NCBI GenBank assembly: GCA_029582165.1
Contig: CM055887.1
Location: 12,513,190-12,577,189, forward strand
Direction of reading: 5' to 3'
Length of the DNA stretch: 64,000 nucleotides
Source of the DNA: Portulaca oleracea
Lineage: Eukaryota > Streptophyta > Magnoliopsida > Caryophyllales > Portulacaceae
The position numbers were made by a program, and so were the translations under genes. The notes below the pieces were generated by a model. The model did no database searches and was not told the DNA's origin. It was given only the letters and a program-made list of their open reading frames with translations. Shown here in pieces: positions 1 through 10,785 of the stretch. Every line of letters starts with the position of its first letter. Position 1 is the first letter of the stretch.

Positions 1-59
1 TCATAAACTAACCCTTAAACACCTAAACCCTAGCTAACATGATATTTTAAACCAACTCA

Positions 60-720
60 CATACTCAAGAATACATAATCTAATCGAATGAAGTATTTGA
101 TAACATAATCGAAACCTACTCATTCTAACTAATGACATGGAAGTCTAATAATAACATGGAAAATCAAGAACATATACTTCACATGAGAACTCCATAATAA
201 CATGAAACTTAGTAATAGTAATATGTACATAATAATGACAAGAAAACTTAATAATAATATGAACTTAATAGTAACATGAAACTTAAGAATAGTAATAATA
301 TGAAAACTTAATAATCTTGAAACTTAATTTTTAATAATATGAAACTTACTAATGATATAAAGACTTGATACTAATAATATGAAATCTAATAATGACGTGA
401 AAACTTAATAATGATAATAATATGGAAAACTTATTAATAACATGAACCTTTAAATAATAGTATGAAAACTTATTAATAATATGAATACTTAGTGACAATA
501 ACATGGAACTTAATAATAATACTATGAAGCTTAATAATACTTATGAAAACTTGATAATCGTATGAAAACATAATAATATCTCGAAACTTAATATTAATAA
601 TATGAAATTTATTACTAATAATAACATGAACACTTAAATAAGAACTTGAAAACTTAATAATCATAGTAATACGAAAAACCTACTAATAACACAAACTTAA
701 TAATAATAATAATAGGAAAC

Positions 721-751
<31 letters not shown>

Positions 752-1012
752 GTAGTCACTAATAACATGAACTTAATAATAATGATATGAACTTAATAAT
801 ATAATGAAAACTTGGTAATAACATGAAACTTAAAACATGAAATACTTACTAAAAACATGAAACTTAGTAATAATATTATGGAAACATAATATTAGTATAA
901 AAACCTAATATTAAATAATATGAAACTTAATAATATAATATGAAAAACTTACAAATATTATGGAACTTAATAGTAATAATATGGACTTAGTAATAGGAAT
1001 AATATATGAAAC
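60..1012. repeat. AT-rich degenerate AATAATATGAAACTTA repeat block
   Basis: Irregular units built from AATAAT, ATGAA and ACTTA repeat for about 950 bp, with a pure (AAT)n run near 702-752. The corresponding block in each array LTR is about half as long (for example 39,240-39,730). The block is part of the LTR and not an independent satellite. Short reading frames in it are low-complexity artefacts. Confidence 0.8.
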
Positions 1013-1396
1013 ATCAAGAACAAACAAACCACACTCTACATAGCATATTATTACTTCCTCACTTCAATACCTAAAACAAGAGATACCCTAATAATTCTAA
1101 CATGCTTGATTTAAGACAAATGAATCAAACAAACACAATACTAACTATTTACCACATTAATAACATCATATCACTCTAAACATGAAACTAAACAAGGGTT
1201 TTTGAATCAACAACATCAAGTACATACCCATTTCTAACTCAACCCTAAACAAAGTTTTAAGCTCCTAATCCCAATTTCAGATTATCTAATCATTCCACAA
1301 ATACTTACTACCTCCCAAAATACACAAACACAAACACAAAAACAAAACTTAACAAACAGAACAACAAAAATGTAGAGAGAGAATGAGAGTTAAAGT

Positions 1397-1963
1397 TTAT
1401 ACTATCAACAACCAGAGGGGGTGGCGCTTAAGCGCTGCTGGCAGTCGACGCCAGGCGGCAGTAGCAGCGGCTGGTCGATGGTCGACGGCGGGGTCAGTGG
1501 TGGTGGTCGGCGTCAAGGGTTGGGTGCATGACAGCAGCAGCTCGAAGGAAAATGGTTGTTGGGCTTCATCCTCGCCGGAGTTGATGTCGGTGATCGTTTC
1601 GCCGGAGACGAGGGGGTCGCCGGAGTTGGTGGGGTCATCGGGGTCCTGGTGGCAGCTTGAGAGCGTCGGTGCTGCGATGGTGGCGAGGGGTGGTTGGAGG
1701 TCACGGTTTAGGGCAAACAAAAAAGGGGTTTGGGAGGTGGTGATTTGAGGTGGTGGTCGGCGGCGAGGAGTTGGCGGAAGAAGGTGATTTTGGTGGTGGT
1801 TGGTGATGGTGCGTAGCGGTGGTGTGGCTGTCAAGTGAAAGAGCAGCAGTAGCAGTAGAACAGTATTGAGAAGAGAGAGAGAGATAGATAGATAGATAGA
1901 TAGAGAGAGAGGGGGGGACCACGTGAATTGGAGGAGGAAGGGGTAGTGGTGGGTGCAGCACAA
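1397..1963 (-). CDS. Low-complexity P/T/S-rich reading frame inside the old LTR (hypothetical)
   Basis: A 188-codon frame rich in proline, threonine and serine, in the sense orientation of the element. Its first third contains a serine/leucine run encoded by the GA/GATA microsatellite. A similar frame of 272-280 codons is open in the younger LTR copies at 43,246-44,088 and 54,016-54,834, with local matches around a PLFLVAQ/PFLFALN segment. No known domain is recognisable. Openness may simply reflect GC-rich sequence with few stop codons, so translation is unproven. It may also lie upstream of the element's transcription start. Confidence 0.2.
   Translation of the reverse strand: MCCTHHYPFLLQFTWSPPLSLSIYLSISLSLLNTVLLLLLLFHLTATPPLRTITNHHQNHLLPPTPRRRPPPQITTSQTPFLFALNRDLQPPLATIAAPTLSSCHQDPDDPTNSGDPLVSGETITDINSGEDEAQQPFSFELLLSCTQPLTPTTTTDPAVDHRPAAATAAWRRLPAALKRHPLWLLIV
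1870..1911. repeat. GA / GATA microsatellite in LTR
   Basis: A run of GA units followed by about six GATA units and more GA. The equivalent spot in the array LTRs is a pure GA run of varying length. Confidence 0.9.
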
Positions 1964-2359
1964 AAGCAGGTGATTTTCCTATTTCTTGGACAAGGGTTTC
2001 TGTTATTATAGAAATGGGAGGGGAGAAAAGCAAAGAAATAGGTGAAGGTGATGTCACTCATGTGATGTCAGCCAAAAGTTTGCAAAATAAAACACCCCTA
2101 ATTGTTAGTAAGTATCTCCCCTAATTTATTTTCTAAAAACATCCATTCTCAGATAAAAAAAAATTCGATAAACTGATTCAAATAAAATCTACCCGAAGTC
2201 CTAAAATTTTCTAACTCATATTTTTAAGACTCTCAAAATTTCAATGAACTCACTCACGGTCCTAAAAGCTCCGTGTGAAAACAGATAAGACATTAACAGG
2301 ATAAAACGCACGTTAAGTAATTTAACGGTAAATAAAGTAGCATTTTTCAAGGTTTTACA

Positions 2360-3251
2360 ACTTGAATACTTGGGTTGATTTGGGTTACAAAGGAAATGGG
2401 CCAAGAACTTCAGTGACCCAAATACCCAATACCCCACAGTCAAAGTCCACCCACACTTTGACTTAACAAAATATTAAAATAAAAGAAAAGAAGAAAAGGC
2501 AGCAATCTTAATAGAATGCTAGGTTTTGAATTTGTGGACTATGAATCACACCCACTCAGCACTCACAGTGACACAGTCTCACTTGATTCATCTTCACTTC
2601 CCTAGTTCCCCCTCTCTTTGTGGTTCGAACTTCGAACTCGACACAACAGCAACCAGTAGGCTAGAAGCCACTGTCCACCGTCTACACGACACACGCGGCG
2701 TACCCCAATCCAAATGCAGATGCAGCGGTACCCAGCGTGAGCGATAGCGGAGCAACCACCCAGGTCCCAGCCACCCAGGCCACCGTCGTCCCTCACTCCG
2801 TCAGATGTCACCACGCAGCAAAAGGTCAATGTCAGTAGCAAATTAGCAGCAGACCAGCAGCACACCCACAGTCCCTCTGGATAAGATTCTTGCATAAATT
2901 TTTTTTTGGTATACTTAATGAAATTGTTTTTGTGATTTGTGATTCGTGAAATGTGAATATGTTATTTGTGTTGTATGTAAGTTGGATGTTTGGATGAACC
3001 AATTTGTAATTTGTAATTTGTGTTTTGTGATTTGTAATTGTGAATTTGTAATGACATTTAAACCATACAATAATCATACAGTAGAGTGATTTGTTCTGTT
3101 TGTGTATATTTGAGTAATTTGACATTTGAGTGAATTATCATTTACCAGTTGAGTGATGAACAACAGAATAGTTACTATGAATTTGTGGTTTGTTAATTGT
3201 TATTGTGTTGTGACTGGTGAACTGTGAATTTGTGGTTTAGTTATATAGGAT
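2360..3251. other. Spacer with TTTGTGA-rich low-complexity DNA
   Basis: No gene is seen. From about 2,925 to 3,235 the plus strand is full of variants of TTTGTGAATTTGTAA, typical of AT/GT-rich intron or leader DNA. It ends just before the start codon of the hAT-derived gene at 3,252 and may be that gene's 5' leader or first intron. The 73-codon frame at 2,526-2,747 has no recognisable family. Confidence 0.5.
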
Positions 3252-4870
3252 ATGGCTCCCGATTCCGGTTCTAAGAAGACTAAAACAAAGAGCAAAAATG
3301 CTTTGGGTCAGAGGACAAATCCAGGTTGGGAGCATGGTGATCAGATGAACAATGATCCAAAGCAGGTCAAGTGTCGTTATTGTAATGTCACCCGATTTGG
3401 ATGTATATCTAGATTCAAACATCATCTTATTGGCACTCACAATAATGTGGAGCCATGTTTACAAGTTCCTGAATAGGTTAAATCAAAATTTCTAAAGCTG
3501 TTGGACGTTAAAACACAGGAATCCCAATTGAAAAAAAGGAAAATGTTAAGCATAGGGGACGACGAGTCAATCAAAGAAGTTTAGAGTCGGAAAAAATGAA
3601 AGGGTAGGTCTTGTGGATACTTATGTGAGATATGGTGAACAAGTGACTCTTAATCGTTGCTTCAAGAGGGGTGAAAGAGATGATGTTTGTCAACAAATTG
3701 CTAGATTCTTTTACACTAGTTCCATTCCTTTTCATGCTGCTAAGAACCCTGAGTTTGTAGTTATGTTGGATAAAGTAGCAAGGTTTGGGCCTAGATTGAA
3801 ACCCTCAACTTATCATGAGCTTAGGGTTACTTTCTTGAAGAAAGAAGTAGTAAATACTCTAGAATTGCTCGAGGAGTACAAAATGGAATGGAAGAAAACT
3901 GGTTGCACTATAATGTCTGATGGTTAGTCGGATAGAAAAAGACGTTCCATATGTAACTTCATGGTCAATTGTCCAAGGGGAACTGTTTCTTTTTTATCCT
4001 CAATAAACACATCAGAAATTTCAAAAACTACTGATAAGGTGTTTGAAATACTTGATGCTATTGTAGAGAAAGTTGGTGAAGAGCATGTTGTTCAAGTTGT
4101 GACAGATAATGCTTCCAATTATAAAGCGGCGGGAGAAAAACTAATGGAAAAGAGAAAACAATTGTTTTGGATTTGGACTCCTTGTACTGCTCATTGTATT
4201 GATGTAATGTTGGAAGATTTAGATGAAAAGGTTAAGGTTTGTGGTGATACTATTGCAAAGGCAAAAAGGGTAACCCCTTATATTTACTCAAAGACAATGG
4301 TTCTTACTTGGATGAGAGAATTCACCAAAAGTAAAGAACTTATAAGGCCAACAGTTACTCGTTTTGCAACTTCTTACTTGACATTAAGATGTTTCAATGA
4401 CCAAAAGGGCCCTTTGTTAACAATGTTCTCATCAAGCAAGTGGAGAAATAGTAAATTTAGGAAAACCAATTATGGAAAAGCTATTGCAAGGGTAGTACAT
4501 GACACTCGTAGCTTTTGGCCAAATGTTGTGACATGTGTGAAGGGAGCACTTTCTCTTGTCAAAGTTCTTCGCATGGTAGATTCAGAAGCAAACCCTTCAA
4601 TGGGGTTTATTTATGAAGCAATGGATAGGGCAAAGGATCAAATCAAACAAAACTTTAATAGTGTTCAACGACTATAAGTTTACTTTCAAGTCTTACATTC
4701 CCTTTTAATTTATGTTTGCATATTTTATTTTAAGTTACCCTTTATATTTGTGTTTAATTTAATATCCATACATGCTGAATTGTCTCATGTTTTCTTAAAA
4801 CTACAGGCCTGTGTGGAAGATTATTGATGAACGTTGGGAAGCTCAATTACATAGTGCAGACACTGGGTAT
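3252..4870 (+). pseudogene. Broken hAT-superfamily transposase (BED finger plus DUF659 region)
   Basis: The first block (3,252-3,476) has a BED-type zinc finger: C-x2-C in VKCRYCN followed by an H-x4/5-H pair in FKHHLIGTH. After a TAG, the same frame continues through VKSKFLKLLDVKTQESQLKK, then a frameshift occurs. The second block (3,613-4,677) shows the DUF659 region with SDG, VVTDNASNYKAAG and the WTPCTAHCIDVMLED motif typical of plant hAT proteins. An in-frame TAG at 3,925-3,927 stands where the family normally has tryptophan (SDGW). A further piece reading VWKIIDERWEAQLH lies at 4,807-4,870 behind a likely intron. The C-terminal hAT dimerisation domain is absent because homology stops abruptly at 4,870. 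The gene is a decayed transposon relic or a failed domesticated copy. Terminal inverted repeats were not identified. Confidence 0.85.
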
Positions 4871-6562
4871 TAGCATATTAGTATATAGCATAAACTATAT
4901 AGTATAAAGCAGAAATAAAGAAGAGGAAGCCGAATAATAAAGCGTAAATAATACATGCACTTACATGTACATTATTTGGTTAAAGTCACATGCATGATCA
5001 CATGTGAGATTAGCTAGCTGCATGCACATTTTTTATGTAAGAAATCAAGCCATGAAAAGTTATATAAACACATGCAAGGAGGCCATGAGTTCGAAACCTC
5101 ACAAAAGTACCTCAAAAACACTCTAAAAAGCTTTTGAACTGCAATTGACGTCCATAGTGTGAAACATCAGTTCCCAATGCAAACACATTCACAATCCACC
5201 GTCCATGGATGCATGGATGAACCAAGGTTCATCCCCTCCCCCTGTTGACAGTCGATCGACCTTTAATGTGGCCACACTGGGTTCATTTACCCACATGTTG
5301 CCGACCACCCTCAATCACTCCCTTTAGCACCTAGGAATCTGGTCAAGTGAATGGCAATTGACTACGAATTGTGTAGGTGAATATATGTGTATGTGTATGT
5401 ATACGCATGTATCTCTACTCCTTTCTAAGCCTATAAATACTACTCCTCTCAAAGCCAAACTCACTCAATCTTTCACTCATTCTCCCCATCACTCTTTCCC
5501 TCTCTCATTCTCCATCATCCTCTCAAAACTCTCATTCTTATTATCATCCTAATCTCCATTCTGGTTATTATTCTACTTTCTTTTATACTCTTTTTCCATC
5601 ACTTTCTTATCCTTATAATCTCCGTTTCTATATTACCTTAAGTTCTTAAACCCTTACCGTACTATATCTCACAAAAACACCACAAATAGCCTCACTTAAA
5701 TCCCTCCAAAGAACCCCACAAAAGCCCTCTTTTTACCACCTTTTGATCCCATTTTCTTGTCCATTTTTGTCACTACTTTGGTACCTTTAAGAGGAGTGTT
5801 CAAAGGCACTTTCAAGGAGGAGTTTACAAGCTACAACAAAGGTTAGGCAAGGCTTCTTCTTCGAAAGGCACAATGTAAGGTTTTAAGTGTTTCTTTCCAT
5901 GTAAATAAAGTGTATATGTTGTACTTCTTTCTTTAATTTATGTTGCATGTTGAATAAAATAATTCTATAAAGTTCTTATTTATCTCCCTTCCAAACTTTA
6001 TTAAAAGCACACTTAAAACTTTTAGTAGAGTCTTTCCTTTTGTGAGAGGCGAACTCTTAAGGTTCCTACCTTTCGAGTTCGTAACCTTACCCCCGAATCC
6101 ATTCTCGGTTTCGTAAGCGGAGTCTTTCTTTATTTTCTTTTCGGTTTTTCTTGGATTTCCCCTTAAAAAGTCGGGTGGCGACTTCTTTTCGAGATAAAAT
6201 ACATCGGGATTACCTAAACTGTGTTTAACATGGTTTTAAATGTACCGATGCAACTTTAAGGTGTCTTTTGTATATTTCTAAATAATATTTGCCTAAATTA
6301 CTTTCTTCTGAGCCTAACATTTTATGAGAAAATTGAGTTAAAGTTAGAAGAGTTGGAATAAGTGAATGCTCACTCTTAGAGGTTTAGTTGGATTATTCAT
6401 GAAATGCATAAAGTAAAGGGAAAGTGATTTTACAACTATTACTCATGAAATGTGCGATTAATCCCTTAAAGTGCTTTTTAAAGTTAAACCACAGCACAAA
6501 CCTCCAAACCCCAATCCCATGGATGTTCAGAAGTCCGAGAAAAAATGTCCAAAGGATTTTTG
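4871..6562 (+). mobile_element. Probable LTR of a Tat/Ogre-like Ty3/gypsy element
   Basis: The stretch runs from the break in the hAT relic to a primer-site-like sequence at 6,563. It contains a TATA box with a pyrimidine-rich leader near 5.43 kb. Near 6,165 is the GGGTGGCGACTTC-type text commonly seen in the U5 region of Tat-lineage elements. A gag relic of the same lineage follows at 8,518. The left boundary is inferred only from where the hAT homology ends, and no matching second LTR lies in the window. Length would be about 1.7 kb. Confidence 0.5.
5432..5438 (+). promoter_or_regulatory. TATA box of the Tat-like LTR
   Basis: TATAAAT is followed within 30-60 bases by a CT/CA-rich transcribed-leader-like stretch (ACTCACTCAATCTTTCACTC). 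This is a typical plant core promoter layout inside an LTR. Activity is not implied. Confidence 0.5.
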
Positions 6563-6580
6563 ACAACTCCACTGGGGAGT
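6563..6580 (+). other. Primer-binding-site-like sequence of the Tat-like element
   Basis: GACAACTCCACTGGGGAG closely resembles the GGCGACTCCACTGGGGA text that follows the 5' LTR in many plant Tat/Ogre-type elements. It lies between the LTR and the gag relic, in the right place and orientation. Confidence 0.55.
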
Positions 6581-8517
6581 TTTCTAAAGTGGGTAAAACT
6601 TGAAAAAAATTTAGTGTGTTTTAAAATTTTGGAAGGAAAATAAATTTATACTTTAATATTATTAAGTCATTCCTTTTTAGGCATAAATGCATTGCATATA
6701 CCGGGCTACGTCTTAGCCACGAATATTGGCGTGGTTGCACTAAAAGCGGTGGTTTAGGTTTTCCTTTTAACCCACAAAAATAACCCAAGGGATATCGGAC
6801 GGGCTATACTCGACTGGTTCATTTACACCGATCTGAGCTTTAGTCACCACATTCACTCATGCATCACACTACGATGTCTCCACCCGAGCTTCCAAGAGCA
6901 ACACCCTACACATTCGAGTTAAAAGAATGCATCGGGGCGAGACATGATCCGATAAGCCTTATCCAGCCAATAAACCCTCTTTTATACATAAAGCCTTGGT
7001 TTAGGATACCCTTCTCATGTGTATGCTATTTGCTATGTGTTTTCTTTTAAAGATTCGACCCTAGTTTAGAGGTATTGTTCTTATCCATGTAAGGATCGTT
7101 GGGGTGAGAAGAGTCATGTTTACAACTACAGTAATTAACCTCACAAGTTACGGTTAACCTAGTGGTTGGGCCCATTCATGTATAAAGGTTAATTATCTTA
7201 GTCTATGAAGTAAACTCAACTTGCCTTTGATGATTCTATATGGCCCTTTACAATACTCTCCTAAAAAAAGGTCTAAAAATCTGACTAAAGTCAAAACAAA
7301 GTTAGTGGGTAATGTCTTAGACTTAGACCTGTTCAATGGGCCGGGGACCCGCCCGGCCCGACCCAACCCGAGCAAAAAAATGCGGGTCTAGGTCACAATT
7401 TTAGAAGGTGACCCGACCCAGCCCGAAAAAGTCGGGGCCCCGATGGATGGCCAGGTCGGGCTTGGGCCGGAGGTCGGTGACCCGGCTTGGCCCGCCGACC
7501 CGACTAAATACAATTCTTTTTAAAAAATCTTAGATAAATTTTTAGTTTTTTGTGGCCCGACCCGACGACCCGGCTAAATAAATAAATAAAATGCATAAAT
7601 TTTTATGCTTTTTTAATTAAAAAATTAATTAAAAAATCCATTTTATATATTTGCCGGCCCGTGGGGTCAGGGCTCGGGCCGAAGATACCTGACCCGAAGG
7701 TCGGGCCAGGTCGGGCTCGAGCCGACGGGTCAAAAACTTCTGACCCGTGACCTGACCCGACCCGACCTTTAAACAGGTCGATTTAGTCTACATAATAGTC
7801 ACCAGGCTTGAGTAAATTAATTTATCGATTTAATTATTAAATCCATGACATTTATGGTAGGCCCGTGATTAGGCCTAACCATATAGGATTTGACAATTAA
7901 GTTTATAAACTAGTTATAACTCGCTTGTTGTTGGCTTCATCTGGTCCATTACAATATCCACTTTCCTCGACTAAATAAATAAAATAAAGAATGTAGAAGG
8001 TGTAGACTGTCAATCCTGTTGAACATTATTCTAGTTCGCATAATAGCCAGTATAGCTTGAGTTGCATAAATTCGTTAGCCCAAGTTACGGATTCTCATTA
8101 AAATGGTCGGCATGTGGATGAGGTCCATCCAAATTGAGAAACATTGGCTTGTGCTAGCTAACTTATGATTAATTTGCTATGTTTGGCTTTATTCGGCCCA
8201 TTATAATGTTTTGTTGTCTTATGATCATGTAGAGTTAGGTCATGCGAACCCCTGTCCCGGGTGAGTCTTTTCCTCAAGTAAGCATGTAGGTCTTGCATCT
8301 TAGGTGATTTCATGTAAGTCAATTAGGTCATGCATTCACGGTGGGTTTTTGGTTTCCCTTTTGAGGTCAATCTCTAAACTATGTGTTGTGTCCTTTAGTC
8401 AGAATAGGAGACCCGAGCGTATCTTGGATCCCAGAACCGTTAGGCTGTCTAGTCCGCAACCCGGACTACATTCCTCCAACACCTAAACCCAAAGCTTCCC
8501 GCCGTCTACATTTCGAC
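6581..8517 (+). other. Untranslated leader of the Tat-like element, with nested insertion
   Basis: There is no credible gene here. The stretch joins the primer site to the gag relic and is interrupted by the GC-rich hAT-like insertion at 7,327-7,778. A 63-codon frame at 6,859-7,050 has no recognisable family. Confidence 0.45.
7327..7778. mobile_element. Non-autonomous hAT-like element with GGGTCGG/CCCGACC subterminal repeats
   Basis: Ends are inverted: ACCTGTTCAA on the left against TTTAAACAGGT on the right (rc ACCTGTTTAAA). Subterminal regions are packed with CCCGACCC / GGGTCGGG words in both orientations around an AT-rich centre. Flanking 8-mers are AGACTTAG (7,319-7,326) and CGATTTAG (7,779-7,786), which match at 6 of 8 positions, with one difference being C to T. 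An 8-bp target duplication is the hAT hallmark. No coding capacity. Confidence 0.65.
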
Positions 8518-9195
8518 ATGTCTGCTTAAGAGAGTAACAAGGATAATCAGGTCTGTGCTGCATTGACAAAGTATTTAGAGGATAAGTTCAATAAGGTCGA
8601 AGGATCGATTACCTTTTCCACCTTACAACAACAGAAGAAAGTGGAAGAGCACACTGCTCCTTAGCGGGAACTCATTGAACAACAGAATAACCGCATAGAA
8701 CAACAGCAAGAGACCTTGAATGGGTTCTTAGAAGCTCTACATCGTATTAACATGCATTTAGGGATGGTTGATGATGAAGAAGAAAATGTTGTTCCAAACT
8801 ATGCATCTTCTGTTGATAAGGGTTAAATAAACCCTCAAATTGTTTCCATTAAGACTGAGTCTAAGCTGCAGGATGAGCCTGTCATCCCGGAGAGGAAAGC
8901 GCAACTGAATGTATTCAAGAATGTTGTGAGTCAAATACTCGCTTTTGATAACCAGTTTGTTGAGTTCGAACCACCTGCTGAGGTTAACTCCAATATTTCT
9001 GGGAAAATGGACATACCCCTTAAGCAGTTCAGTCCGTCTGAGAACCTTACTCATCATGTGTGTGAGTTCAACTGGGTGATGCCGCTCCGGGGCATCGGTA
9101 CTGAGCATTACAAGCAATTATTTCCATCGTCGTTGAATGATGAGGCATTAGATTGGTTGTTACTGGTTTATGAGTATTGTACTTTAGGTTTATAG
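8518..9195 (+). pseudogene. Gag fragment of a Tat/Ogre-like Ty3/gypsy element
   Basis: One reading frame runs from ATG 8,518 to 9,195 but is broken by TAA at 8,527, TAG at 8,662 and TAA at 8,824. The N-terminal part is a glutamine-rich probable coiled coil (EQQNNRIEQQQETLNGF). The C-terminal part reads VVSQILAFDNQF, then a gag-domain-like end MPLRGIGTEHYKQLFPSSL and DEALDWL. That order, a coiled coil followed by the start of the retrotransposon gag fold, matches Tat-lineage gag. The rest of the gag domain, any zinc knuckle and all of pol are missing. The frame ends where the TGAGCATT repeat begins. It is an old truncated copy. Confidence 0.7.
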
Positions 9196-9757
9196 ACAAT
9201 GATTTACTACTATATGAGCATTAGGGTTTAGAGCATTGTGGTGAAAGTTTATGCATTCTCATATAGATTTATGAGCATCCACATTACAAATTATGAACAT
9301 TGTATGGGATACGTTATGAGCAAAACTATTAGGAGTTATGAGCATTTTGTTTATTAGGTTGTGAGCATTATTGTATAGGTTGAGCAAGAGTGTTACCTGT
9401 TGTGAACATTCTTCTAATGGTTTATGAATATTGTAGTTTAGGTTTATAAATATTTATATACTAACTCCGTTCCATTACATATTTATATTTGTCCATTAAC
9501 CTAACTTGAGAAGATCAATGCATATTTGGAATTAAGGTAAAAAGTTTGTAATTTACCAAAACTACCCCTACTATAATTGAAGATAATTGTTGTTGAAATT
9601 GTAAAAAGTGATACATGAATTTATTCATTAGGGGTAGAAAAGGAATTATAGTTGTCGGGATTGTAAAAAGGAAAAATATTTTGGGATAAAAAGTTAAGTA
9701 AAATGACAAATAATATGGGACGGAGATAGTACTGATTTATAAGCATTGTAGTACCAA
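9171..9757 (+). repeat. Degenerate TTATGAGCATT(GT) repeat region
   Basis: Words such as GTTTATGAGTATTGTA, TATGAGCATTAGG, TTATGAGCATTTTG and TTGTGAGCATTATTG recur every 20-45 bases. They resume after the Stowaway insertion as TTTATAAGCATTGTAG. Units are irregular, so this is a decayed minisatellite or the internal part of an unidentified element. No coding sequence. Confidence 0.6.
9461..9729. mobile_element. Stowaway-like MITE (Tc1/mariner type)
   Basis: The 269-bp element is bounded by TA on both sides (9,459-9,460 and 9,730-9,731). Inverted ends are CTAACTCCGTTCCATTA and, reading the other strand, CTATCTCCGTCCCATATTA. The CTCCGT core and the TA target are Stowaway hallmarks. It has no coding capacity and is inserted in the TGAGCATT repeat, so it is younger than that repeat. 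Confidence 0.8.
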
Positions 9758-10785
9758 AGGGGGGGGGGGGAGGGAGGTGTTGCATGCACAAGCATATTAT
9801 GCTTCCGAGCTCACTGTCCAAGAGCTTACCAAATCATATCAGCTATAATAGAGAATGTACATTATCATAGTTCTCTATTTATGAAAAATATAAATAAGAA
9901 ATATTTTTGTATAATGGTTATTATAACCCTCAAAGTAATAACATATACATATATAATGATTTAAATATATTTATTTTTTAGGCTGATTTTTGTAAAATTC
10001 AAAGTGGTTAATAGCCCATCTTTCTTCAAGATTTTTATCATTTTCATATTCAATAAATCCAGTTATAAGAATACAGTCTCAAATTGTAAAGATTTGATTA
10101 TGTCTCATAACTTTTAACTCAAAAAATAGCTAGAATCATCACTCGTAAATTACATCATATAAAATAAATCTGAGATGAGAAGTTAATTCCTCATATATGC
10201 CATAATGTCTTTGTAGGGAATCTTTAATTACAAACACAATACAAGTTGTTGGTTCAACATGGGGGAATTAATTTCAAAGGCCACATGACTACACAGCGCC
10301 ATGAAATGCAGGCATTGAGGAAGGAGAGAAGGATGGCAAGATCCCTGAATATCCAACTTAATTAATCACAAAAATTATATTCTACTACTATTTCTTTTCC
10401 TCTTTTCCAACACCCCAATCAAGGCCAAATAACTTAACATTAATTATCTTTCAAAAATAAAATAAGAAAAAAAATAAAATAAAATATTAGCTACCGTAAT
10501 TAAGCAAAGTGTGAACATGTGATTATCTTAAGCCGCACGGTAAGCACGGCCCCTCTCCCTCACACCCCCTCTCATGATCCGTCTCTCATCATCAAATCAT
10601 AATTTCGTCATAATTATCACAATAATAAATGATCCAATCATCATTATAATAAGAATAAAAATTCCCCCGGCCATTTCCCGGGCCGGGTCGAGACGAACCG
10701 GGTAGGTGATCCGTGAAAACCAACCTCAAACCCACATCCATGGATCCATCATCTTCATGTTGTTCATCTTCAATTCCATCGTTTT
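9758..10785. other. Intergenic AT-rich DNA downstream of WRKY
   Basis: Begins near a run of about 11 G residues (9,760-9,770), then AT-rich unique-looking sequence with no coding signal. The last 200 bases or so, ending at 10,785, are the probable 3' untranslated region of the minus-strand WRKY gene. I could not place a convincing poly(A) signal. Confidence 0.4.

Larger units (their letters stand above)
1..2359 (-). mobile_element. Old LTR of the array-forming Ty3/gypsy family, left end outside the window
   Basis: The order of landmarks is the same as in the 3.7-kb LTRs at 37-62 kb. It has an AT-rich block of AATAATATGAAACTT-like units, then a GC-rich proline/serine-coding stretch, then a GA microsatellite, a block reading GGTCCTAAAAGCTCCGTGTG, and an end in GGTTTTACA at 2351-2359. 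Sequence identity is clearly lower than among the array copies, so this is an older insertion. It lacks the extra 106 bp found at the right-hand LTR ends in the array. In element orientation (minus strand) the end reads TGTAAAACC, the usual TG start of an LTR. The other end lies left of the window, so solo LTR versus full element cannot be decided. Confidence 0.75.

Noticed and set aside
4807..4870. Clean splice of the hAT relic from 4,677 to 4,807
   Set aside because: An acceptor (CTACAG) is visible, but the nearest donor leaves the frame inconsistent, so I did not annotate a spliced gene.
9760..9770. G-runs (also 21,278-21,291 and 34,607-34,619) as G-quadruplex regulators
   Set aside because: Single homopolymers in transposon DNA with no gene nearby; also prone to sequencing length error.
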